Shown here piece after piece: positions 41,081 to 48,402 of a stretch of DNA of 62,622 bases. The notes below the pieces were generated by a model. It made no database searches. It had not been told where the DNA came from and saw only the letters and a program-made list of their open reading frames with translations. Numbering within the stretch: the stretch's first letter is position 1; each line of letters begins with the position of its first letter. This DNA comes from Myxococcales bacterium (GTDB lineage: Bacteria; Myxococcota_A; Polyangia; Polyangiales; Polyangiaceae), in contig JAJZQG010000014.1 of assembly GCA_021847645.1 (NCBI GenBank), positions 1-62,622 of the forward strand, read 5' to 3'. A program made the position numbers and the translations under genes.

Positions 41081-41320
41081 GGTGATCTCCTGATCCGCCC
41101 CTCGTACACCCGCTCGCTCGGACACTCAATGGGCCATGTGAGGGAGCCTCGCACCATGCGCACGCCGCCCTGGCACCCCGAGGGTTGAACGAATCGATCG
41201 CGCCTCCACCCAAAGCGTTGTCGCTCCTCGAAGCATCGCCCCGGTGCGTGCCTGCCGCCCGGCGGCTCCGGTTACTACATCAGCAGGACCTTCAGCTTCC
41301 TGTCTCGTCCGGAGGTAGCC

Positions 41321-42055
41321 ATGATCGGCGCTCGCGTTCTGCCCCTTGCCCTTGCCTTCCTATCGATATCCCTGAGCACCAGCTGCGGCTCGAGCACCAC
41401 GACGACCGCCGGCTCCGTGCCGACTGGCACCGGCGGCTCCGGCACCGGCACCGGCGGCTCCGGAGCGAATTCAGGTACCGGCGGAGCCCACACCACCGCG
41501 TGCAGCGGCGACGGCCAATGCGCGCCCCCTACCCCGTATTGCGGGCCTGGTCTGGGCTATTGTGTCCAATGCCTCGGCGACGCCAATTGCCAGAACGGCG
41601 TGTGCGATCCGGTCAGCCACGCCTGCGTGGAATGTACGACCAACAGCCAATGCGGACAGGGGCGCCCGTACTGCGATCCGACCAGCAACAGTTGTGTGGA
41701 ATGCCTGGCGGCGGCCAACTGCACCGGGCACGGCGAGACGTGCGATACCACGACACACCGGTGCGTGCCCGGATGCTCCACGAGCGGCGACTGCGCGGCC
41801 GCCACCGGCACGCCGTACTGCGACACGATTCGCGGGATCTGCGTGCAATGCGTGGGCGACGCGAACTGCGCCGGCGGGGATCGGCCCCGGTGCGACACCA
41901 CCATGGGCCGCTGCGTGCAGTGCCTCGCGTCCGGCGACTGCGGGGGCGGCACACCCTATTGCGAAACCACGTCGCAGCGTTGCGTGGAATGCCTGACCGA
42001 CGCGAACTGCTCCGGAGGAACGTGCGATCCCCAGGACCACCAATGCCGCAACTGA
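41321..42055 (+). CDS. Cys-repeat surface lipoprotein
   Basis: 244 aa. Signal peptide with lipobox STSC (Cys22), a Gly/Thr/Ser-rich spacer (residues ~24-58), then residues 61-244 made of about seven degenerate repeats of ~25-29 residues. Each repeat has a C-V-x-C pair, then a D-x-x-C and often a Y/T-C-D (for example CVQCLGDANC). About two dozen Cys suggest multiple disulfides in a stalk-like extracellular protein. This type is abundant in myxobacterial genomes; function unknown. GGAGG six bases before ATG 41321 decides the start. Upstream 240 bp to ygeY is a divergent control region with no gene. Confidence 0.8.
   Translation: MIGARVLPLALAFLSISLSTSCGSSTTTTAGSVPTGTGGSGTGTGGSGANSGTGGAHTTACSGDGQCAPPTPYCGPGLGYCVQCLGDANCQNGVCDPVSHACVECTTNSQCGQGRPYCDPTSNSCVECLAAANCTGHGETCDTTTHRCVPGCSTSGDCAAATGTPYCDTIRGICVQCVGDANCAGGDRPRCDTTMGRCVQCLASGDCGGGTPYCETTSQRCVECLTDANCSGGTCDPQDHQCRN
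41426..41463 (+). repeat. 17-bp direct repeat in Gly-rich spacer
   Basis: GGCACCGGCGGCTCCGG occurs at 41426-41442 and again at 41447-41463. It encodes the Gly/Thr/Ser spacer of the lipoprotein and is liable to slippage. Confidence 0.8.
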
Positions 42056-42091
42056 GACCCGCCGCGCGCTCGCGACGCGCTGGACGGTCAA

Positions 42092-42943
42092 TCAGGCGGC
42101 GCGGCTCACGCCCTCGGGCTCGATAGCCGCCGAAACCGGCGGGGCGTCCGCGCTGAGCACCAGCAGCGTCCCGGGCGCGACGTCGATGAAGCGCCCGGCG
42201 GCCCGGGCAGGGTCACTGAACACCAGGTCCACGCGAGGTGAGGTCCTGGACGAGATGGCAAGACGATCGGCGCGATCGCCCAGCACCAAATCCAGCTCGC
42301 GAGGCCCGTCCACCGAGCGAAACGCGATGCGGGCACCGGTGCGCGCCACCGCCAGGAACTCCCCATTGCCTACCAGCAGATTCAACGCAGGCGCCACCAG
42401 CCCCGCCTGCGCCGCTGCACGTCGAACTGCCGCTAGATACGCGCGAATGGCGTCGCGCGCGTGCGCTGCCGTGGCACGGCCGTCCAGCAGCGCGTTCCTG
42501 TCATGTAGGCACGACAGGAACAGACGGAACAGCAGCTCGTTGCTCGTGTCGGCCTGCAGATTCGCACTCAGGAAGTCCGGCAGCCGCAGCCGCAGGGCGC
42601 TGCGGAACGGCTCCGACTGGTCGACCGCACCGCAGTGCGCGTACAGCCAGCTTCGGTAGCGGCATGGATAGGTATCTTCGGTGCCACGGGCTCCGGCCGA
42701 CGCCTTGCCATAATGGCCAATCAGGCTCACCCCGCGCACCTCGCCCAGGACTTGCCGCATCGGTACGGCCGAGCGCGCGTCGGCCGGATGACGACGCAGG
42801 AGCACCTCGCCCTCGTGGTGGAAGCCGATGCCCCAGCGAAGCAGCGAGTCGGCCCGCCCCAAGTCGAGGCTGCCCATGCTCGCTTCGAGCGCCGCGGCGC
42901 CGATCTCTGCGCTGTTCGAGATGAAGCCGAACAATCCTGACAC
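42092..42943 (-). CDS. class II glutamine amidotransferase-like protein (YafJ-like), Ser at position 2
   Basis: 283-aa Ntn-type protein. Landmarks of the YafJ/class II amidotransferase fold: GLFGFISN near the start, RWGIGFHHEG, VSLIGHYGKAS and TYPCRYRSWLYAHCG, matching the WGxxF, HxR and THP-WxxxHNG positions in a relaxed form. The start is firm: GTG at 42943 has GGAGG five bases upstream, giving M-S-G-L-F-G-F. The nucleophile in this family is Cys2; here residue 2 is Ser (TCA). Either it is inactive, uses Ser, or is a binding protein. The C-terminal half lacks an obvious synthetase domain. It is convergent with the Cys-repeat lipoprotein gene. Confidence 0.7.
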   Translation of the reverse strand: MSGLFGFISNSAEIGAAALEASMGSLDLGRADSLLRWGIGFHHEGEVLLRRHPADARSAVPMRQVLGEVRGVSLIGHYGKASAGARGTEDTYPCRYRSWLYAHCGAVDQSEPFRSALRLRLPDFLSANLQADTSNELLFRLFLSCLHDRNALLDGRATAAHARDAIRAYLAAVRRAAAQAGLVAPALNLLVGNGEFLAVARTGARIAFRSVDGPRELDLVLGDRADRLAISSRTSPRVDLVFSDPARAAGRFIDVAPGTLLVLSADAPPVSAAIEPEGVSRAA

Positions 42944-42948
42944 GTTTA

Positions 42949-42953
42949 CCTCC
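42949..42953 (-). promoter_or_regulatory. ribosome binding site deciding GTG start
   Basis: GGAGG five bases before GTG 42943. It fixes the start of the amidotransferase-like protein so that Ser becomes residue 2; an upstream ATG (42955) overlaps this site and has none of its own. Confidence 0.6.
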
Positions 42954-43052
42954 ATCACACGCCCTGGGCGTCGCTCGATGTCGGGCCTGTCGAACCCGAC
43001 GAGGCCCCATCGCAATTCACAGCATCGACGCCGATCGTGCCAAGTTTTCGGC

Positions 43053-43089
43053 CCCGCACCGTTCGAATCGGTGCGGGAACGTCGCACCG
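43053..43089. promoter_or_regulatory. alternating inverted repeats, possible competing hairpins
   Basis: CCCGCACCG (43053-43061), loop TTCGAAT, CGGTGCGGG (43069-43077) is a perfect 9-bp stem. A third copy CGCACCG at 43083-43089 can pair instead with the middle segment CGGTGCG (43069-43075). Two mutually exclusive hairpins are therefore possible in the divergent region between the amidotransferase-like gene and the TSUP remnant. Confidence 0.5.
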
Positions 43090-43175
43090 AACGGCACATG
43101 CCACGACAGGAGCACTTGCGGCGCGCTCGCTGGTACAAAGGCGCCGTGCCCACCATGCACTTCTCGGGATAACGA

Positions 43176-43665
43176 GTGTATGTCTTCCCGCTCCTGCCCT
43201 TCCTGGTCGCCTTCGTGGTGTCCACCGTGACCTCCATGGGCGGCGTGTCCGGCGCTTTCGTCCTGCTGCCCTTCCAAGTCAGCGTGCTGGGATTCGTGGG
43301 CCCGCCGTCGCTCCCACCAATCATCTGTTCAATGTCGTAGCCATCCCGTCGGGCGTGTACCGCTACGTGCGGGAGCGACGCATGCTCTGGCCGGTCGCGG
43401 CTCTCATCGTCGTAGGGACGATCCCGGGGGTGGTGGCCGGCTCCCTCGCTCGCGTCTACCTGCTTCCGGATCCGCGCAACTTCAAGCTGTTCATGGGCCT
43501 GGTACTGCTGTTCATCGGCGGGCGCCTCGCCAAGAAGGTATTCGGCGCAACGCCGCCCCGGGCCGCTCCCGCCGACGGCAGCGGGCTGCAGGTGCGCGTC
43601 CACGAGTTCATCCTGGCCCGCGTGGACTACGAGAGTACCAGGGTGTTCGCTACCGGGTGTCGTCG
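43176..43665 (+). pseudogene. TSUP (TauE/SafE) transporter remnant, frameshifted
   Basis: Three frame-shifted segments together read as the N-terminal half of a TSUP-family transporter. From GTG 43176: VYVFPLLPFLVAFVVSTVTS with MGGVSGAFVLLPFQVS. A -1 shift at about 43300-43305 then gives PAVAPTNHLFNVVAIPSGVY, later ending KLFMGLVLLFIGGRLAKKVF. A second shift near 43634-43635 (two extra bases) restores YQGVRYRVSS. After that no TSUP second half follows; sequence runs into tdk. At least two frameshifts plus loss of the C-terminal half make this a pseudogene. An intact, different TSUP gene lies at 18410-19696. Confidence 0.75.
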
Positions 43666-43704
43666 TGTTGCGTTGATCGCGCGACGGCACGCGTCGCCTG
43701 CCGC

Positions 43705-44286
43705 TCAGCTCAGCGCGCGCCCTTCCTTGAAGTGACGGCGGCACACCGAGACATACCGGTCATTGCCCCCGATCTCGATCTGCGCGCCTTCCCGCACCGC
43801 ACGGCCGGACGCGTCGACCCGCAGCACCATGGTCGCCTTGCGGCCGCAATGGCAGATCGTCTTGAGCTCGATGAGGTTGTCGGCCAGCGCCAGCAGCCGT
43901 TGGCTGCCCTCGAACAGGTTGCCCTGGAAGTCCGTCCGAATGCCGTAGGCGAGCACAGGAATGCGCAGCACGTCGGCGATCTCGGTGAGCTGGTAGACCT
44001 GGGCCGACGTCAGGAACTGCGCCTCGTCCACCAGTACGCAGGCCAGGGGCGTGCGGGCGTGCACCTCGCGCGTGAGCTCGAGCAGGTCGGCGTCGACGGC
44101 GAACGAGGTGGCGCCGGCCTCCAAGCCGATGCGCGAACGAATCTGGCCCACACCGGCCCGTGTGTCCAGGGCCGGACACAGCAGGAGCGTATTCATGCCC
44201 CGCTCGCGGTAATTGTAGCTCGACTGCAGCAGAATCGTCGACTTCCCGGCGTTCATCGCCGAGTAGTAGAAGTAGACCTTGGACAT
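43705..44286 (-). CDS. tdk: thymidine kinase
   Basis: 193-aa type II thymidine kinase of the salvage pathway: thymidine plus ATP gives dTMP. P-loop SAMNAGKST (9-17), a Walker B-like VLVDEAQFL with the catalytic Glu, and the lasso-region [15 protein letters not shown] are present. The zinc site is partly degenerate: CHCGRKA and VCRRH are visible rather than two full CxxC pairs. Length is normal. ATG 44286 is used. It diverges from the sirtuin gene across 111 bp that hold a perfect inverted repeat, so coregulation is possible. The 3' end overlaps the TSUP remnant's decayed tail. Confidence 0.92.
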   Translation of the reverse strand: MSKVYFYYSAMNAGKSTILLQSSYNYRERGMNTLLLCPALDTRAGVGQIRSRIGLEAGATSFAVDADLLELTREVHARTPLACVLVDEAQFLTSAQVYQLTEIADVLRIPVLAYGIRTDFQGNLFEGSQRLLALADNLIELKTICHCGRKATMVLRVDASGRAVREGAQIEIGGNDRYVSVCRRHFKEGRALS

Positions 44287-44306
44287 CGGTGCGGCTCCAG
44301 AAACGT

Positions 44307-44331
44307 GCGAGCGTGCTTACTGCACGCTCGC
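44307..44331. promoter_or_regulatory. perfect 10-bp inverted repeat between tdk and cobB
   Basis: GCGAGCGTGC-TTACT-GCACGCTCGC: ten paired bases with a five-base loop, centred in the 111-bp divergent gap. It could be an operator for a dimeric regulator controlling both genes, or a 5' hairpin of one transcript. A terminator is unlikely because it lies between start codons. Confidence 0.6.
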
Positions 44332-44397
44332 CACCGCGTCAAACGCGCCTTGCCTCCGCTCCACTCCGCGACGCCCGTTTGCCGCGCCCGTGCAGCC

Positions 44398-45126
44398 ATG
44401 GTACGAACGCGTCGCATGGGCCTGTCGGACTACCTCGTAAGGAACCACCGCCGCGTCGTGTTCTTCACCGGCGCAGGCATGTCCGCCGAGAGCGGCGTTC
44501 CCACCTACCGCGGCAAAGGTGGTATCTGGAAACAGTACGACTACGAGTCCTACGCTTGCCAGCCAGCCTTCGAAGCCGACCCCGCCCGCGTCTGGGAGTT
44601 CCACAACTACCGCCGAAAGCTGGTGGGCGCCTGCAAGCCGAATCCAGGCCACGAGCTCATCGCCCGCGCGGAAGCCGCCTCCCACGGCGTCACCGTCGTC
44701 ACGCAGAACATCGACGGACTGCACCAGCTGGCCGGAAGCCGCAACGTGCACGAGCTGCACGGCAGCCTGTGGCGGCTTCGCTGCGAGAAGTGCGGTCGGC
44801 GCGCCGAATCGCGCGACGCACCGCTGCTCGACCCGCATTGCTCCTGCGGCGCCTGGTGGCGCCCCGCCATCGTGTGGTTCGGTGACGCGTTGGACGGCGA
44901 GGTCATCGACGCCGCGATGCGCGCGATCGTGAGCTGCGACCTGCTGATCTCCATCGGAACGTCGGCCGTGGTGTACCCGGCCGCGCAGATGCCGCTGTAT
45001 GCCAGAAAGGCCGGAGCCAAGCTCGTGGAGGTCAACCCCGAGCCCACGCCCATGTCCGCTTCCTACGACCTGTGCGTGCGCGAATCCGCATCCGAATGCC
45101 TGGCAAGGCTGTGCGAAGGCATTTGA
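44398..45126 (+). CDS. cobB: NAD-dependent protein deacylase (sirtuin)
   Basis: 242-aa sirtuin. NAD-binding GAGMSAESGVPTYRG (25-39), TQNIDGLH (102-109), catalytic His121 in ELHGS, and zinc ligands Cys129-x2-Cys132 with HCSCG for the second pair (a C-x-C form). It should remove acetyl or other acyl groups from lysines of cytoplasmic proteins using NAD. Length is normal. ATG 44398 is used; ATG 44416 is a possible shorter start. It is convergent with ssnA (22 bp apart). Confidence 0.9.
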   Translation: MVRTRRMGLSDYLVRNHRRVVFFTGAGMSAESGVPTYRGKGGIWKQYDYESYACQPAFEADPARVWEFHNYRRKLVGACKPNPGHELIARAEAASHGVTVVTQNIDGLHQLAGSRNVHELHGSLWRLRCEKCGRRAESRDAPLLDPHCSCGAWWRPAIVWFGDALDGEVIDAAMRAIVSCDLLISIGTSAVVYPAAQMPLYARKAGAKLVEVNPEPTPMSASYDLCVRESASECLARLCEGI

Positions 45127-45148
45127 CCCGGCGCCGCCCAAGTCGAGA

Positions 45149-46489
45149 CTAGGACAGCCGCTTCCACACGGCACGCGCCGCAGCCAGCGTGCGACGCCTG
45201 ATCGCCGCCTCGTCGATCCCCGGGAAGGCGCCGCCGCTCATCCGCACCACGCCGTCGGACACGGTCGCCGCCACCGGCGCCTCCGTGATCCCGAAGGTGA
45301 AGTGCCCGTCAAAGCTCGAGGCGTCGAGCGGAGTCGGCGGGTCGTAGTCGACCACGCACAAGTCGGCCGGTGCGCCCGCCACCAGCGAACCCAGCAGCGG
45401 CTCGCCGAACAGCCCCCGCGCCAGACGCACGTTGGCCTCGAACAGCAGCCGTCGCGGCAGATCGAAGCCCACCGTCGGATCGCGACGGGCCTGGCGCAAC
45501 ATCAGATATGCCGACTTGGCCGCCCGCAGCATGTTGCTCGCCATGCCGTCGGTGCCGAGCGCCACGCGCACGCCCAACGCCATCGCGCGCAGCGGGTCGA
45601 AGTGGCCTACCGCATTGTTCGCATTGGACTCCGGGTTGTGCACGATCCACGCCCCGGCGGAGGCCACCCGGCGCAGCTCGTCGTCGCCTAGATGTACGCC
45701 GTGCACCAGGAGGCTGCCCGGCCGAAGCAGCTTGGCTTTCTGCAGCCGGTCGAGGATCGAGCTGCCGAACAGATCGCGCGTCCGGTCCACGTCCGCAATG
45801 GCCTCGGCCGTGTGAATGTGAATCGGAAGATCGGCGCTGACCGCCGCCGACGCGCTGTGCAGGGTGGCGTCGCTCACGGTGAACGACGCGTGCAGGCCGA
45901 GCAGCCCGCGGATACGGGCGGAGGCCTCGTGGGAGAGGGCGAAGGAGGCGTTCTCCTCGATACCGAGCAGGGCGCCTTCGGGGCCGTTGCGGTCGGTGAT
46001 CTCGTAGCAGAGCGCCGCGCGCAGGCCCGCGGCCAGGCAGACGCGCTCGAGCGCAACCAGGGAGCCGCGAATCGCGGTGGGCGACGCGTGATGGTCGACG
46101 ATGGTCGTGGTGCCGCTGCGCAGAGAGTCGAGCGCGGGCGGCCAGGCGCCGGCCTCCACCGCTTCCAGATCCAGAGCGCGGTCCAGCCGCCACCAGATCC
46201 CGTCGAGGATGTGCGGGAAGTCGTGCAGGTCCGTGCCCGCAGGGATGGGCATCGCGCGGGCGTAGGTGGAATACAGGTGATGGTGCGCATTGATCAGGCC
46301 GGGCAGCACCAGCTTGTTGCGCGCGTCCAGCACATCGGCATCGCCGGCCTTGGCCGCCAGCTGCTCGTATCGCGCCACCTCGCGCACGCGCCCGCCTTCG
46401 CACAGCACGCCCGCGTCATGTACGATCGTGTCCTGGGCGCTGTTGGTGAATACGGTCGCCGGCCCGATCAACAAAGGCTTGGAGGTCAT
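45149..46489 (-). CDS. ssnA: SsnA-like amidohydrolase
   Basis: 446-aa metal-dependent amidohydrolase. Metal ligands: NAHHHLYS (His69-71), HIHTAE and LGTDGMASN (Asp). The segments GIWWRLDRALDLEAV and TTTIVDHHASPTAIRGS, then LCYEITDRNG, are close to those of SsnA, the putative aminohydrolase found next to selenium-linked molybdenum hydroxylase genes in some bacteria. It should hydrolyse a C-N bond of a purine-like or related substrate; specificity is unproven. ATG 46489 has GGAG seven bases upstream; the frame is open 18 more codons. Together with YgeY and the allantoinase-like gene it hints at ring-nitrogen catabolism, although the genes are dispersed here. Confidence 0.85.
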   Translation of the reverse strand: MTSKPLLIGPATVFTNSAQDTIVHDAGVLCEGGRVREVARYEQLAAKAGDADVLDARNKLVLPGLINAHHHLYSTYARAMPIPAGTDLHDFPHILDGIWWRLDRALDLEAVEAGAWPPALDSLRSGTTTIVDHHASPTAIRGSLVALERVCLAAGLRAALCYEITDRNGPEGALLGIEENASFALSHEASARIRGLLGLHASFTVSDATLHSASAAVSADLPIHIHTAEAIADVDRTRDLFGSSILDRLQKAKLLRPGSLLVHGVHLGDDELRRVASAGAWIVHNPESNANNAVGHFDPLRAMALGVRVALGTDGMASNMLRAAKSAYLMLRQARRDPTVGFDLPRRLLFEANVRLARGLFGEPLLGSLVAGAPADLCVVDYDPPTPLDASSFDGHFTFGITEAPVAATVSDGVVRMSGGAFPGIDEAAIRRRTLAAARAVWKRLS

Positions 46490-46645
46490 CGCGTAGCTCC
46501 TTCGTCCATCGCGCTCCAGCATACGCGCGAACGGTGACGGCAAACAGCCCAGAGAACGTGCCTCGCCGGCCCCGGCCGTCGACGACGGAGCGCTGCGCGT
46601 GGGGGGCTCACTACGAGGCAGTCGCCCCCGAGCAGCAGTTCGGAA

Positions 46646-47194
46646 TCAAAATTGATACAGCACGCTCTGTCCCGGGAGCCCGATCGACATCTTGCCGCTC
46701 TGCGTCTTGTACGCATCCTGATACGCCTTCTTGAGCGGCCCCAAGTCGATCGCAAGGTGCTTGTCCGAAATCGCCTTGCAGCTGTCTCCGTGGGCGTCGT
46801 GCCACACCACGGCGGCAACCTGCACCGGCTGGCCCTCCGTCAATCGGCCCTCGTAGCAGACGCCCAGGGCGTGCTCCGCGCAGCCTCCCGAGAAGCTCGT
46901 GTCGAGCTGCAGCGTGTCGCCCTCGATCCTGGCCCGCTCCACCGAAACCATGTCTCGCTTCTCCTGCCCGGTGCAGACCGTGATCCGATCGGACGACGCC
47001 GCAGCTGGCGCAGCGGACGCTTGCGGTGATGAGCTGCCGGTGGCCGCCGAGGGCGCGACGGACGCGGCCGGCGCCGGGGGCGGCGCACTCGACCCCGGTG
47101 CCGCGGAGACGCCGACGGTGCTCTCCTTGGCGCACCCGGCGGCAGCCGAAACGATCAACGCGATAGCTGTAAGCGCGAAGTGGGTCCGATTCAT
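46646..47194 (-). CDS. lipoprotein of unknown function
   Basis: 182-aa predicted lipoprotein. Signal peptide with lipobox SAAAGC (Cys ~21), a Pro/Ala/Ser linker (~residues 25-68), then a ~115-residue folded part with four Cys (CTGQEKRDM, GGCAEHALGVC, SCKAISD) probably forming disulfides. No family recognised. ATG 47194. It lies 242 bp downstream of the EamA gene and 156 bp before ssnA on the same strand, with a possible weak hairpin upstream; probably a separate transcript. Confidence 0.7.
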   Translation of the reverse strand: MNRTHFALTAIALIVSAAAGCAKESTVGVSAAPGSSAPPPAPAASVAPSAATGSSSPQASAAPAAASSDRITVCTGQEKRDMVSVERARIEGDTLQLDTSFSGGCAEHALGVCYEGRLTEGQPVQVAAVVWHDAHGDSCKAISDKHLAIDLGPLKKAYQDAYKTQSGKMSIGLPGQSVLYQF

Positions 47195-47257
47195 CGCAAT
47201 GGTCCTCGTGGCAAGAGCGGATACGTTCACAACAAGCGCGAACAACTTCCTCTTACA

Positions 47258-47275
47258 CCCGACGCCGTCGTCGGG
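47258..47275 (-). terminator. short hairpin after the EamA gene
   Basis: CCCGACG-CCGT-CGTCGGG is a perfect 7-bp stem with a 4-base loop in the 242-bp gap. No T-run follows on either strand, so Rho-independent termination is uncertain. Confidence 0.3.
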
Positions 47276-47436
47276 CCATTCCGTCGCGGGCAAGGGGCTG
47301 CATTCGATACGAACCCGGGCCGTTGCGCCGTTGCGCGAGCGCGGCGGCACCCGGGGCCATGCTCGGGACACCGCTGCCCTGCCATGGCCCCCAACACGGC
47401 CCGAATCGCGGTTTGTCCAGCCGTGCGATCGCGCCC

Positions 47437-48402
47437 TCATTCGCCGCGGAACAGTGTTCGGCGCCGCGTCCACGCCGGGCTCGTGACAATGGCCACGCCC
47501 GCGAGGATCGCTGCCGCGGCCAGCACGATGCGCCGGCTCGGTGCAAGCCCCAGCTGCTCCCACGCCAGCATCGCAACGATCAGCGGCTGCAGGTACACGT
47601 ACACCGCCACCAGGCTCGGCCGCGCCCGGGCCAGCGCCCACGCGTTCGATAGATAGGCGAGCACCGTCGGCACCAGCACGACGAACCCCACCAGCGCCCA
47701 AGCGCCCGGCGACCAGGTGATCGCGCCGTGCACCAGGGCTGGCCCGCCCACCGGTGCCATGAACAGCACCCCGAAGCCGAATGCGTACGTCACAACCACG
47801 GTGGCCCCGTGCCGCGCCAGCTGCGTCGGAGCCAGAGCCAGGTACAGCGAATACGCCAGCGAGTTGATGAGCACCAGAAGGTCCCCCAGCGCCGGCAGGC
47901 CGAACCCGGTCAAGATGCCAATTCCCAACAACGCCACCGCCAGGCCGATCGCCATGCGGGCCGTGACGCGCTCGTGCCCCAGCACCACCGAGATCGCCGC
48001 GGCAAACACCGGAATCGTCGCCACCAGCAACGTAGCCGACAGCGGCGATGTGTGCTTGAGGCCGTGCAGGAAGAACGCCTGGTTGATCACCACGCCCAGC
48101 AGCGACAAGCCTGCGAGCGACCCGTGGTCGCGCAGGGACCGGACCAGCGGCTGGCGCGTGAGCGCCATCAGCACCGCGAATGCAGCAAATCCGCCCACGA
48201 TCCGCGCCATGGCGAGAGCCGACGGGTCCACCCGGAACCGCTCGCCCATCGCCAGCTTGCCTTCCACGGACAAGGCGCCGAACGCCACCTGGGTCACCAG
48301 CAGGGCGACATGCACACCCGCGGACGGACGCTCGCCTGCGGTCATTGCACCGCGCGCCGGCCCGTTCGCCTGCTGTGGCGGCTTGGCACCGATATCGGTC
48401 AT
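47437..48402 (-). CDS. EamA/DMT-family transporter
   Basis: 321-aa membrane protein with ten predicted helices in two repeats of five, the drug/metabolite transporter (EamA) pattern: first repeat from HVALLVTQVAFGALSVEG, second from LGDLLVLINSLAYSLYLALA. The C-terminal repeat ends LQPLIVAMLAWEQLG, a typical EamA stretch. Members export or import amino acids, nucleosides or metabolites; substrate unknown. The ATG overlaps the stop of the allantoinase-like gene by four bases, so it may transport that enzyme's substrate or product. Confidence 0.86.
   Translation of the reverse strand: MTDIGAKPPQQANGPARGAMTAGERPSAGVHVALLVTQVAFGALSVEGKLAMGERFRVDPSALAMARIVGGFAAFAVLMALTRQPLVRSLRDHGSLAGLSLLGVVINQAFFLHGLKHTSPLSATLLVATIPVFAAAISVVLGHERVTARMAIGLAVALLGIGILTGFGLPALGDLLVLINSLAYSLYLALAPTQLARHGATVVVTYAFGFGVLFMAPVGGPALVHGAITWSPGAWALVGFVVLVPTVLAYLSNAWALARARPSLVAVYVYLQPLIVAMLAWEQLGLAPSRRIVLAAAAILAGVAIVTSPAWTRRRTLFRGE

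Noticed and set aside
41171..41190. TGGCAC followed by TTGA as a sigma-54 promoter
   Set aside because: The spacing between the elements is eight bases rather than five and the TTGC core is not matched.
42064..42080. GCGCG/CGCGC hairpin between convergent genes
   Set aside because: Only five base pairs in very GC-rich DNA with no T-run; expected by chance.
43057..43073. tRNA T-arm look-alike (5-bp stem with TTCGAAT loop)
   Set aside because: No acceptor, D or anticodon arms can be built upstream, and no CCA or acceptor complement follows. It is better explained by the longer inverted repeat.
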